From the NCBI RefSeq assembly GCF_018424605.1, contig NZ_QTKT01000009.1, positions 62,001-126,000 of the forward strand: DNA of 64,000 nt. Reading direction: 5' to 3'. The notes under the pieces were generated by a model, which had not been told where the DNA came from, made no database searches, and saw nothing but the letters and a program-made list of their open reading frames with translations. Each line of letters begins with the position of its first letter. The stretch's first letter is position 1. Below, piece after piece: positions 56,557-64,000 of this stretch. The position numbers were made by a program, and so were the translations under genes. The DNA comes from Marinobacter lipolyticus. GTDB lineage: Bacteria; Pseudomonadota; Gammaproteobacteria; Pseudomonadales; Oleiphilaceae.

Positions 56557-58587
56557 TCAGACCTTGAACGCCTCCACCAGACGTTGCAGCGATGCGGTGA
56601 GTTCCGACATCTGCCGGGATGAACCCAGGGTCTCCTCGGCGTTGCTCGCGGTGGTCCGCCCCAGCACGCTGATCTGCTCCACGTTGTCGTTGACGTTTTT
56701 GGCAACAGCGGACTGCTCTTCCGCCGCCTGGGCGATCTGATGGCTCATATCCACGATGGTCGAGATGCCCCGTGCAATCCGGTCCAGCGCCTCGGTCACT
56801 TCGGATGACTTGCGCACGGTAGTTTCAGTGACTTCGTGGCTGTTGGTCATCGCCGACACCGCATCTTTAACGCCGTTCTGCAGGCGGGAAATCATCTCTT
56901 CTATTTCTTCTGTGGATTTGTGCGTGCGCTGTGACAAGGATCGCACCTCGTCCGCCACCACAGCAAAACCCCGACCCTGCTCGCCGGCTCGGGCAGCCTC
57001 TATGGCCGCGTTCAGGGCCAGCAGGTTGGTCTGCTCCGCAATGGCCTTGATCTCCACCAGAACCTGACTGATGTTGTTGCTGTCGGCACTGACCCGGTTG
57101 ATCACCTCAACAGCACCGGCGATTTCGGTAGCAAGTTGGTTGATGGTAGCAACGGTGTCCGCCACCACTTCCCGACCTTTTTCGGTGTCGCTCTCCGCAG
57201 TTCCCGCACTGTCTGACACCCGGTGGGCGCTTTCTGTGACTTCGTGAACCGCCTCCACCATCTGGGCCATGGCCTCGTTGATCTGGCCAGACTCTTCCAT
57301 CTGCCGGGCAACCGCCTCACTGTTGGCGGAGGCCGTATCCTTCACCCGGGTCGCCTGCTGATCCACTTCCGATGTGGTACGGGTCACGGAACGCACCAGC
57401 TCGGCAATGCGATCGGTCATGTTGTTGAACTCTGTGGTCAGCTCACCCAGTTCGTCTCGGTTCTCCAGCTGGATATGGGTGGTCATGTCCCCTGCCGCCA
57501 CGCTCCGTGCTGCTGTACTGAACTGGTTGATGGCGGTTCGCACCGACATGAAGAAGCCGATGTAGAGATAAACCACGATCAGCAGAACCACAATCAGTGC
57601 CACAATAATCAACTGGCGCTGACGCATTTCGCCCTGCAGGCGGGAGTCGAGGTTAGCCCCCACCACATCGAATACCGTGTCCTTCAGGCTGCTGTAGTGG
57701 GCTAGCTCACTGGCGATGAAGCCATCGAACTCCTGCCATGGCAGCTCCAGGCGCATGGGCGTAATGACGTTAACGTCGAGCTCGTTACGGACGTTCTCCA
57801 GACTTGCATTGATGCGCTCTGCCGTTGCGGCGCCCTCGTCCGCAAATCGCGGGGAAGCATCCAGCGCCACGGCCAAAGCAGGTGCAAGCAATGAGCCGCG
57901 ATTGGTCAATTCATCGTAAATTTCATTAAGACCATCGCTGAGGTTATAGCCCACCTGCCCTTCAACCAGTGCAAAAATGCCAAAAGCGCGGGCACGGCCC
58001 ACAACATTGCGGGCATCCGGCAACGCCTGCCGCACCAGCCCCAGCATCAGCAAGTTGTCCCGAGACGCATCCTGGCCCAGACCGGAAATCTCGATCGTCG
58101 CCGACAGCATGGCGCGGACTTTCTGAACAAACCCCTGGTAGTACTTGAACTGGGGGTCGATGTTGCCCTGATAGCTGTCGGCGCTGCGCAGGGCCTCCCA
58201 CTCTTGCTTTAACTGAACGATCTGCTGATTCCAGTTTCCCGAAGTATCGAATGCCAGGTCGCGGGTTGAGAGTTCATCGAGAATGCGGCTGATGGTCTCG
58301 GCCGCCTCATCGGATCGGTCCAGCAACGCCGTTTCGTCCTTGACCTTGCCAGGGGCACGGTAATCCCGGTAATCAAATGCAGCATCCAGCAGCGTGTCCA
58401 CCTGCTCCAGTTGTCGCAGGCCTTCCACGCCCCGGGTCATGGTGTCCACCGAACGATTGAGCTCGCTGATCACCAGCCAGGAAAGTCCGCCGATCGGAAG
58501 CAGGAACAGCACGCTAATCAGGCTGAACTTGTAAAACATTGGCAGCCGATTCATTAGCGCGACTGCAGGTTTTATTAGTTGTTTCAC
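56557..58587 (-). CDS. Methyl-accepting chemotaxis protein
   Basis: 676 aa chemoreceptor. Membrane helix 1 (about 20-42), a large periplasmic helical sensor domain of unrecognised ligand (about 45-320), membrane helix 2 (about 322-345), HAMP, and a cytoplasmic coiled coil whose tip is at about 516-547 (EQTNLLALNAAIEAARAGEQ, then GRGFAVVADEVR). It signals through CheA/CheW. The frame extends to a TTG at 58611, but GTG 58587 has GGGGG upstream and is preferred. No chemotaxis kinase genes are adjacent. Confidence 0.92.
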   Translation of the reverse strand: MKQLIKPAVALMNRLPMFYKFSLISVLFLLPIGGLSWLVISELNRSVDTMTRGVEGLRQLEQVDTLLDAAFDYRDYRAPGKVKDETALLDRSDEAAETISRILDELSTRDLAFDTSGNWNQQIVQLKQEWEALRSADSYQGNIDPQFKYYQGFVQKVRAMLSATIEISGLGQDASRDNLLMLGLVRQALPDARNVVGRARAFGIFALVEGQVGYNLSDGLNEIYDELTNRGSLLAPALAVALDASPRFADEGAATAERINASLENVRNELDVNVITPMRLELPWQEFDGFIASELAHYSSLKDTVFDVVGANLDSRLQGEMRQRQLIIVALIVVLLIVVYLYIGFFMSVRTAINQFSTAARSVAAGDMTTHIQLENRDELGELTTEFNNMTDRIAELVRSVTRTTSEVDQQATRVKDTASANSEAVARQMEESGQINEAMAQMVEAVHEVTESAHRVSDSAGTAESDTEKGREVVADTVATINQLATEIAGAVEVINRVSADSNNISQVLVEIKAIAEQTNLLALNAAIEAARAGEQGRGFAVVADEVRSLSQRTHKSTEEIEEMISRLQNGVKDAVSAMTNSHEVTETTVRKSSEVTEALDRIARGISTIVDMSHQIAQAAEEQSAVAKNVNDNVEQISVLGRTTASNAEETLGSSRQMSELTASLQRLVEAFKV

Positions 58588-58711
58588 ATTTGCCCCCGCA
58601 CAGTGTTTCAAAAAGATGAAACGTGATTCCCTTTTCTATATTGTCGCCTAAAGTACTAAAAACTTGAGGGCATTTTGGTGTTTATCTGTAATATTTGTTG
58701 CCATACCTGCC

Positions 58712-59599
58712 TCAGATGACCCCTGCGATCACCAGCAGCGCCATTCCGCACACCCACACCAGCATGCTCCGGTTCAGCAGATCCCGGATCGCAAGCAGGC
58801 TTTTACTGCCGAATTGCCCCCACTCCTCCGGGTGCACCCGGGAAAAACCGGCAGGGTCCAGTGCGTAGCCGGTCAGCGCACCGTTGGCGGCCGTCATCAA
58901 GACGTCCGCGGGACTCAGATGCGGGGCAAGCAGCCCACTCCGGGCCTCCCTGAGCCAGCCGGCCAGGTCGCCAGCCAGGCCAAAGGTGAACGCCAGCAAA
59001 CGCACCGGTATCCAGGCGGCCAAAGCGGCCATCCGCGCAAAGCGGGGGCGGGCAGCAGCCTGTGGCCACTGCTCCTGCAAGGCAACCAGGCCGCGGGCCA
59101 ACAGTGCCAGCCCGATGCCCCCCACTGCATACCAGAAGGCCACGAGGAAGAAGCGCTCGAACAGGGTGGCCATCAGTTTTCTGCAGAGGGACAAGTGCAT
59201 TTCATCCGGAGAGAGCGCCTGACCGCGCTCTGCCGCCGGCAGCGAATCCTGGATGTGATGCCACGCGCCCTGCATATCGCCCCGGCTCCACGCCTCACCG
59301 TAGGCCTGTAGCTGGGATTTCCAGCCGGGCGCGCCCATCAGCAAAAGTAGCAATCCGAACTCCAGCGGATAAAGCGCCAGTCGCCAGCCTGTCTGCTGCG
59401 CCGTCCATACCAGCCCCACAAGCAACACCGATGGCAGCACCACTCGCAGCAGGCCGCGCCATACTTCGGCCTCCTGACCCGCGGCTGCTTTACGCCCTGC
59501 GTGAAACCAGGCCCGCCACAGGTCGTCACCGGGCAGAGCACCCACCAGGTCCAGCCGACGGCGCACCAGCCAGGCCAGCAGGAAGGTCACCAACACCAT
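58712..59599 (-). CDS. ampE: AmpE-like inner-membrane protein
   Basis: 295 aa with four or so membrane segments. AmpE accompanies AmpD in enterobacteria and pseudomonads as a proposed sensor in beta-lactamase regulation. Family features are the MLYPLEFGLLL-like segment (here ALYPLEFGLLLLLMGAPGW), AFWYAVGGIGLALLARGL, and the C-terminal DVLMTAANGALTGYALDP. ATG overlaps the ampD stop by one base (TAATG). A basic N-terminus and strong Arg/Trp content match the family. I see no ampC or ampR here. Confidence 0.87.
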   Translation of the reverse strand: MVLVTFLLAWLVRRRLDLVGALPGDDLWRAWFHAGRKAAAGQEAEVWRGLLRVVLPSVLLVGLVWTAQQTGWRLALYPLEFGLLLLLMGAPGWKSQLQAYGEAWSRGDMQGAWHHIQDSLPAAERGQALSPDEMHLSLCRKLMATLFERFFLVAFWYAVGGIGLALLARGLVALQEQWPQAAARPRFARMAALAAWIPVRLLAFTFGLAGDLAGWLREARSGLLAPHLSPADVLMTAANGALTGYALDPAGFSRVHPEEWGQFGSKSLLAIRDLLNRSMLVWVCGMALLVIAGVI

Positions 59600-60228
59600 T
59601 ACCCGGGCTCCCCGGCATCGGCGCCAAGCGCGAGCAATTGCTGGTGATAATGTGCCCAGTCGAATGCCGGCCCGGGATCGGTCTTTCTGCCGGGGGCGAT
59701 ATCACAATGCCCGGTAATCCGGTCACGGGTGATCCTCGGCCATGCGCTCATCGCGAGGGCGGACAACGCGGCCAGGCTCTGATATTGCTCCGGGGTATAG
59801 GGAATGTCGTCAGCGCCTTCCAGTTCGATGCCAATGGAAAAGTCATTGCACTCGTCTTCGCCCTGGAAGCAGGATCTGCCGGCATGCCAGGCGCGGTCGA
59901 GGAAGCTGACAAACTGGACCACGGTGCCGTCCCGGCGAACCAGTGCGTGGGCCGACACCTTCATTCCGGCAATGGTCTCGAAATAAGGGTGTTCGCAGGC
60001 ATCGAGGGAATTGCAGAAGAAGCGCTCAATGGCGTCACCACCGAACTGCCCCGGCGGCAGGCTTATGTTATGGACCACCAACAGGGAAATGTCGGCATTT
60101 TCAGGGCGCGGCCCAAAGTTTGGCGACGGACACCAGCGGGCCCAGGACACCCGCCCGCTTCGGCGCAGACGGTCAATGGATGCACTGGTGCAAGGGGCCG
60201 GGCTTTGGGATTGAATCGAGTCAGGCAC
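59599..60228 (-). CDS. ampD: 1,6-anhydro-N-acetylmuramyl-L-alanine amidase AmpD
   Basis: 209 aa cytoplasmic zinc amidase that cleaves anhydromuropeptides during peptidoglycan recycling and thereby keeps AmpC inducer low. Zn ligands are in LLVVHNISLPPGQFGG (His) and TGHCDIAPGRKTDPGPAF (His and Asp). The GTG at 60228 is the best start. The first 20-25 residues are longer than in E. coli AmpD (183 aa) and carry no family similarity, so a later start (GTG in GRVSW) is possible. Confidence 0.93.
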   Translation of the reverse strand: MPDSIQSQSPAPCTSASIDRLRRSGRVSWARWCPSPNFGPRPENADISLLVVHNISLPPGQFGGDAIERFFCNSLDACEHPYFETIAGMKVSAHALVRRDGTVVQFVSFLDRAWHAGRSCFQGEDECNDFSIGIELEGADDIPYTPEQYQSLAALSALAMSAWPRITRDRITGHCDIAPGRKTDPGPAFDWAHYHQQLLALGADAGEPG

Positions 60229-60303
60229 GGTAATTCCAGCAAGTTCGTAGCTGTGAGTAACGGCCTGATTGAATCACAAAGCCGAACGGGTTGCCACGCC
60301 CGT

Positions 60304-62550
60304 TCAGTCTTTGCGGCTGCTGCGCAGATTATCGATGATGGATTCCAGCGCCCGATCAAAGATCAGCCCGTCATCCAGCAGCGTAATCTCATCCTCCGCC
60401 ATTGCAGCGGCTAACTGGTCGCGCTGGTACTCTGCAACCTTGGCACCACTGCGGTTGACGAAAATGTACTTGCCGGTGGCCTTGATGAAGGCAGCCAGTT
60501 TACAGCGAGTGCGGGTGCCTTCGCGGCTCAGCTCAATCCACGAACCAACCCGCAACCGATCCGCTTTCTCGAGCCACGACGGATCCACACTGGACGCGTC
60601 GTCATTGGAGGCTTTCACGGCAACCGGCTCCTCGACCGGAGGCGCGGGCTCTGCGGGGACAAACGCCTCCTGTTCCAGTTGCTGCGGCTCGGGCGTCGGT
60701 TCTGGCTCCGGTGCAGCCGGAGAGGTGACCAGCCGCTGGAATACATCAACGTGAACCAGCTCAAGATCGCGGATCAGTGTGTCGGTGGCAAAAGGATCCC
60801 AGGAAATCTCCTGCAGGGCATGGCGCAGGTCGTCAACAATCGAGGGAATGGCCCGCAACAACTCCGTGCGGGTGGATTCGGTGACCGGCCGCGGATCGAC
60901 GCTCCACACCAGTTTGCGGGTCAGCTCACCGGCCCGCGCCCACGCCTGGCTGTCCTCCCCTTCCCGCAGCACCGTCCACTGCAGGAACTTGCTCCAGGCC
61001 TCGGACAACAGGCCCTGCAACGGCTCAGGCAACTCATGCCCGGCGGTCGATTCACTTATTAGCTCGCTGGCAGATGCTGCCGCCCGCTCCTGCCTTGCCC
61101 GCCCCTCTTCGGCGTCGCGCAGACGTTGCTCGACCAGTTCCCGACGGCGGCGGTCCAGATCCATGAAATGACTGAAATCGCTGAGCAGTTCCTCGAACAA
61201 TTCGACATTGTTGGTGAACTCGTTGAGCACCCGATCCACCACCGACTCGATCTTTTCCCGCAGCGGGTCACGCTGACCGGCCTTCTTCTCGCTCCAGCCA
61301 ATCGCCGACATGGCCAGCTCGTTCAGCAATTTGCGAACCGGGTGACCACCGCGGTTGAAAAAATTCTTGTCGCTAAGGGCGACTTTCAGAACCGGGATCT
61401 GCAGTCGACCGATCATCGCCTTCATGACCGGGTGAAGCTGACGATCCTCCAGAATGAAATCAAACAGCATCGACACCAGGTTAATGACATCACTGTCCAC
61501 CTGGCCCACGGTGTAGGCGTTGCCATCCTCCCCTCGCAGAACCGGCACAAGCTGCTCGCTCAGCGGCGGCACCCGCCCTTCGCTCCATTCTGACGGGAGT
61601 GCTTGCGCCTCGTTCAGGCGGTTCAACAGAGTAGTGGTGTTGAGGACAGCGTGACCGCCGGCGCCGGTGCCACCGTCGCCCGCGCCTCGGCCCTGATGTA
61701 ACAACGCGCTCAGTTCAGAGAACGTCACCCCGGACGACTCGCCAGTTACCGGCCCTGTCGCGCCGGCACCGGGGGCCAGCGGTGGTGACTGGCCCGGGAC
61801 GGAAGACGACGGCGGTGCGACGGCGCCGCGACGTGATGATGCGGGCGGGTGGCCACCAACGGGAGGCCGCTTCATGTCCGGAAGCACCCCTTCGGCAATC
61901 AGTGTCGTGTTGGCTTCCTGATAAAGCTGGCTGAGTTTGTCCCCCAGCAGTCGATCAAAAAGCTTGAGAACCACCAGTTTGGCGCGAATGTCGATGTCGA
62001 GATCAGCGCAGGCTTCGCCAACGCCCCCGCAGATCACTTCCGGGCTGAGCGGCATCTGGCCATCTGACAACGCCATGTGCGGCAACAGGTGCGCCACGCG
62101 GGCGTTCAGTAACCGGATCGCCTCACCGTGCTGATTCCGCAACTTGTTGACCAGGTTTTCAATAGCGACCTTCTGCTCCAGCTCGGAATGGTCAAGCAGC
62201 GTCAGCGAGTCCTGGTCAACCTCATCGAGACTGCCGCCTGCGTTGGCGGGATTGAACTTCCCGATGTCATTGAAAGCACGACTCACATATTGCAGCATCG
62301 ACACCGTCATCGCCTTGCGGCGCAACCGGAGTTCCCTCATGGCGTCGAAATAGGCAGTCTGGTCCTGATTGGACCGGGCTTTGTCTGCCAGCTCGAACAA
62401 CGCGTCGTCAGCCCGGTCGAAAAACCCGGCAAGCACCGTCTTGAGTGACTGACCAGAAACGTCACGCAGCCTCACCAGGGCATGGGGTAATGCGAAGCCG
62501 CCTCCGGTTTTCTGGGTTGCAAAACTGACTACCTTGTTATCCTGCGCCAT
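60304..62550 (-). CDS. DUF1631 family protein
   Basis: 748 aa, mostly alpha-helical, acidic overall. The DUF1631 region covers most of the chain (VSRAFNDIGKFNPA near 90; VINLVSMLFDFILEDRQLH near 350). A low-complexity Pro/Ser/Gly linker lies at about 225-265 and a second Pro/Glu-rich one at about 605-645. The last 90 residues (SWIELSREGTRTRCKLAAFI) form a beta-rich domain resembling PilZ-type folds often attached to DUF1631. Function unknown; sometimes mis-annotated as thymidine phosphorylase. It precedes ampD by 75 bp on the same strand. Confidence 0.85.
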   Translation of the reverse strand: MAQDNKVVSFATQKTGGGFALPHALVRLRDVSGQSLKTVLAGFFDRADDALFELADKARSNQDQTAYFDAMRELRLRRKAMTVSMLQYVSRAFNDIGKFNPANAGGSLDEVDQDSLTLLDHSELEQKVAIENLVNKLRNQHGEAIRLLNARVAHLLPHMALSDGQMPLSPEVICGGVGEACADLDIDIRAKLVVLKLFDRLLGDKLSQLYQEANTTLIAEGVLPDMKRPPVGGHPPASSRRGAVAPPSSSVPGQSPPLAPGAGATGPVTGESSGVTFSELSALLHQGRGAGDGGTGAGGHAVLNTTTLLNRLNEAQALPSEWSEGRVPPLSEQLVPVLRGEDGNAYTVGQVDSDVINLVSMLFDFILEDRQLHPVMKAMIGRLQIPVLKVALSDKNFFNRGGHPVRKLLNELAMSAIGWSEKKAGQRDPLREKIESVVDRVLNEFTNNVELFEELLSDFSHFMDLDRRRRELVEQRLRDAEEGRARQERAAASASELISESTAGHELPEPLQGLLSEAWSKFLQWTVLREGEDSQAWARAGELTRKLVWSVDPRPVTESTRTELLRAIPSIVDDLRHALQEISWDPFATDTLIRDLELVHVDVFQRLVTSPAAPEPEPTPEPQQLEQEAFVPAEPAPPVEEPVAVKASNDDASSVDPSWLEKADRLRVGSWIELSREGTRTRCKLAAFIKATGKYIFVNRSGAKVAEYQRDQLAAAMAEDEITLLDDGLIFDRALESIIDNLRSSRKD

Positions 62551-62781
62551 GAGGCTGCTCCGGAGGTCAACTGGTCAAGATCGGGGGGAAATTTCTACTT
62601 AATATCTTAGGCTTTGCCAGCGTCACCTTGTGTCAGAATTTGTCACCTTTTGTGATCAGGGGACCCAGTTCACATTCTAGCAGTCCATCCGATCCCGTTT
62701 GTTCAATTCGATCGCTGCCTATAGAATCACGCCTCGGGCCATCAGCCCCCACTGACTCACACCGAAAACCGGACCGCCGCC

Positions 62782-63621
62782 ATGATCCCAGCCGAACTGC
62801 TTCGTCAATCCCGCGTTGAAACCGTTGCCCAAAGCCTGCGTGAAGATGTAGGAGATGGTGACATTACCGCGCGGCTGATCCCCCAGGAGCGGACAGGCAG
62901 TGGCCAGGTGATCACCCGTGAGGCTGCGGTATTGGCAGGCCGCCAATGGGTTGAGGAGGTATTCCGCCAGGTGGATCCGGCGGTAACGCTGACCTGGCTG
63001 GCACAGGACGGTGACCGAGTGGACGCAGACAGCGTGCTGTTCCGCTTTGAAGGGCCTGCCCGCAGCCTGCTCACTGCGGAGCGGGCGGCACTGAACTGGC
63101 TGCAGACGTTGTCAGGCACCGCTACCGTCTGTGCAGACTACGCCTCGCAGGTGGCCCACACCGGCGTGCGCCTGCTGGACACCCGCAAAACCCTCCCCGG
63201 GTTGCGTCTGGCGCAGAAATACGCAGTCACCTGCGGGGGCTGTTTCAACCACCGCATCGGTCTCTGGGACGCGTTTCTTATCAAGGAGAATCACATCGCC
63301 GCGTGCGGCTCTATCGCCGCAGCCGTGAACGAGGCCCGGCGCATCGCTCCGCACAGGCCGGTGGAAGTGGAAACGGAAAACCTTGATGAGCTTGAACAGG
63401 CGCTGGCAGCAGGTGCTGACATCATCATGCTTGACGAATTCCCACTGGCCGACATGGAGCGCGCGGTCGCCACGGCCAAGGGAAAAGCAAAACTGGAAGC
63501 GTCCGGCGGCATCAACGCGCAGACCCTGATTCCCATCGCTGAGACCGGGGTGGATTTCATTTCCATTGGCGCCCTGACCAAGGACGTCAGGGCCATCGAT
63601 CTGTCAATGCGACTGGACTGA
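62782..63621 (+). CDS. nadC: Nicotinate-nucleotide pyrophosphorylase (quinolinate phosphoribosyltransferase)
   Basis: 279 aa. Converts quinolinate and PRPP to nicotinate mononucleotide. [14 protein letters not shown] near residue 19, [18 protein letters not shown] with the PRPP/quinolinate-binding lysine/arginine, [22 protein letters not shown], and the C-terminal [10 protein letters not shown] and EASGGIN. Divergent from the DUF1631 gene across 231 bp in which I find no clear operator. The 3' end is 8 bp from the convergent yqcC. Confidence 0.97.
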   Translation: MIPAELLRQSRVETVAQSLREDVGDGDITARLIPQERTGSGQVITREAAVLAGRQWVEEVFRQVDPAVTLTWLAQDGDRVDADSVLFRFEGPARSLLTAERAALNWLQTLSGTATVCADYASQVAHTGVRLLDTRKTLPGLRLAQKYAVTCGGCFNHRIGLWDAFLIKENHIAACGSIAAAVNEARRIAPHRPVEVETENLDELEQALAAGADIIMLDEFPLADMERAVATAKGKAKLEASGGINAQTLIPIAETGVDFISIGALTKDVRAIDLSMRLD

Positions 63622-63629
63622 AGGCACCG

Positions 63630-63968
63630 TCAGGAACGACCGGAAAGTAGCCGGTCCATCTCTTCCAGCGCCCTAATCAGGCCCGCACCGGATTCCGGCC
63701 GCCCGCGAAAGTGTTCTTCCGCCATGGGCGCCATGCCGGACACCTGAGGGAGCGGATGATCGCTTTCCACCAGCACTTTCATCCGCGCAACGAACACAAA
63801 CTGCAGCCACTGGGTAAACTCCAGGGTATCGATGCAGAACGGCTGGGGACTGCGAAACGCCTCCTCGGGTGGCGATTCACTCTCCCAGGCGCCCAACTGA
63901 CGAAGCTCGAGTTCTATCTTCAGCAGGCTGTCGGCAACCTCACTGATCCGATCGGGTGACGTGGCCAT
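63630..63968 (-). CDS. yqcC: YqcC-like DUF446 protein
   Basis: 112 aa small all-helical protein. LLKIELELRQLGAWESESPPEEAFRSPQPFC is the family signature, followed by MTFTQWLQFVF-like FTQWLQFVFVARM. In enterobacteria yqcC is next to truC (tRNA pseudouridine synthase C); here its upstream partner lies beyond the window. AAGGA precedes the ATG. A TGA on the minus strand at 63981-63983, in GCCGACTGA, may be the stop of that upstream gene. Function unknown. Confidence 0.88.
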   Translation of the reverse strand: MATSPDRISEVADSLLKIELELRQLGAWESESPPEEAFRSPQPFCIDTLEFTQWLQFVFVARMKVLVESDHPLPQVSGMAPMAEEHFRGRPESGAGLIRALEEMDRLLSGRS

Positions 63969-64000
63969 AGTGGTCCTTGGTCAGTCGGCGAGCGGTTCCA

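Overview
This window is chromosomal DNA from a gammaproteobacterium, most likely Marinobacter or a close relative. The evidence is the pseudomonad-type supercluster gyrA-serC-pheA-hisC-tyrA/aroA-cmk-rpsA-ihfB-lapA-lapB-pyrF, the alaS-lysC-csrA-tRNA block, the Na+-pumping oxaloacetate decarboxylase expected of a marine bacterium, the SOS imuA-imuB-dnaE2 cassette, and protein sequences that read like Marinobacter homologues. Almost all of it is dense core genome. I see no prophage, insertion sequence, integron or CRISPR array.

Layout: 1-2050, the 5' part of rlmL (cut by the window edge) divergent from rmf with a 280-bp intergenic leader. 2051-4645, pyrD, then a 408-bp gap and a cation diffusion facilitator. 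4642-7450, an RLAN/ATP-grasp (RimK-like) ligase divergent from a GNAT/C39-peptidase fusion. 7455-11029, uvrB, an aspartate-type aminotransferase and tRNA-Asn. 11030-11507, a repeat-rich gap holding two long hairpin elements and one REP-like palindrome. 11508-24961, the minus-strand supercluster from gyrA down to pyrF, covering serine, aromatic, histidine and pyrimidine synthesis, ribosomal protein S1, IHF and the LPS-control proteins LapA/LapB. 25088-31099, purU, ggt with a YkoF-like protein, a DUF202 protein, rlmA, an NTP/NDP-exchanger-like transporter and phhB. 31182-36508, the LexA-controlled mutasome. 36560-39986, oadB/oadA/oadG. 40213-42229, dbpA and a YaiL-like protein. 42277-47080, two tRNA-Arg, tRNA-Ser, csrA, lysC and alaS. 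47211-49902, an RDD protein and lptG/lptF. 50124-56522, pepA, holC, valS, panE and an ATP:cobalamin adenosyltransferase. 56557-62550, a chemotaxis receptor, ampE, ampD and a DUF1631 gene. 62782-63968, nadC and yqcC.

The most interesting non-coding feature is the pair of hairpin elements between tRNA-Asn and pyrF. Each has a 54-nt core closed by a perfect 24- or 28-bp stem. The two cores are 83% identical and lie in opposite orientations, while the outer parts of the stems differ in sequence but stay perfectly paired. Read on one strand (minus for copy 1, plus for copy 2), each core folds into two small hairpins whose six-base loops are all A-N-GGA-Y, and all four contain CANGGANG, the recognition core of CsrA/RsmA proteins. 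This makes them candidates for a repeat family carrying paired CsrA-binding sites, and csrA itself lies in the window.

Other points of interest are the poorly characterised ATP-grasp plus GNAT/peptidase pair, which looks like a peptide-tagging and trimming module; a 42-bp perfectly symmetric LexA operator in front of imuA; a structured-looking leader in front of rmf; and DnaA-box-like sites next to pyrD.
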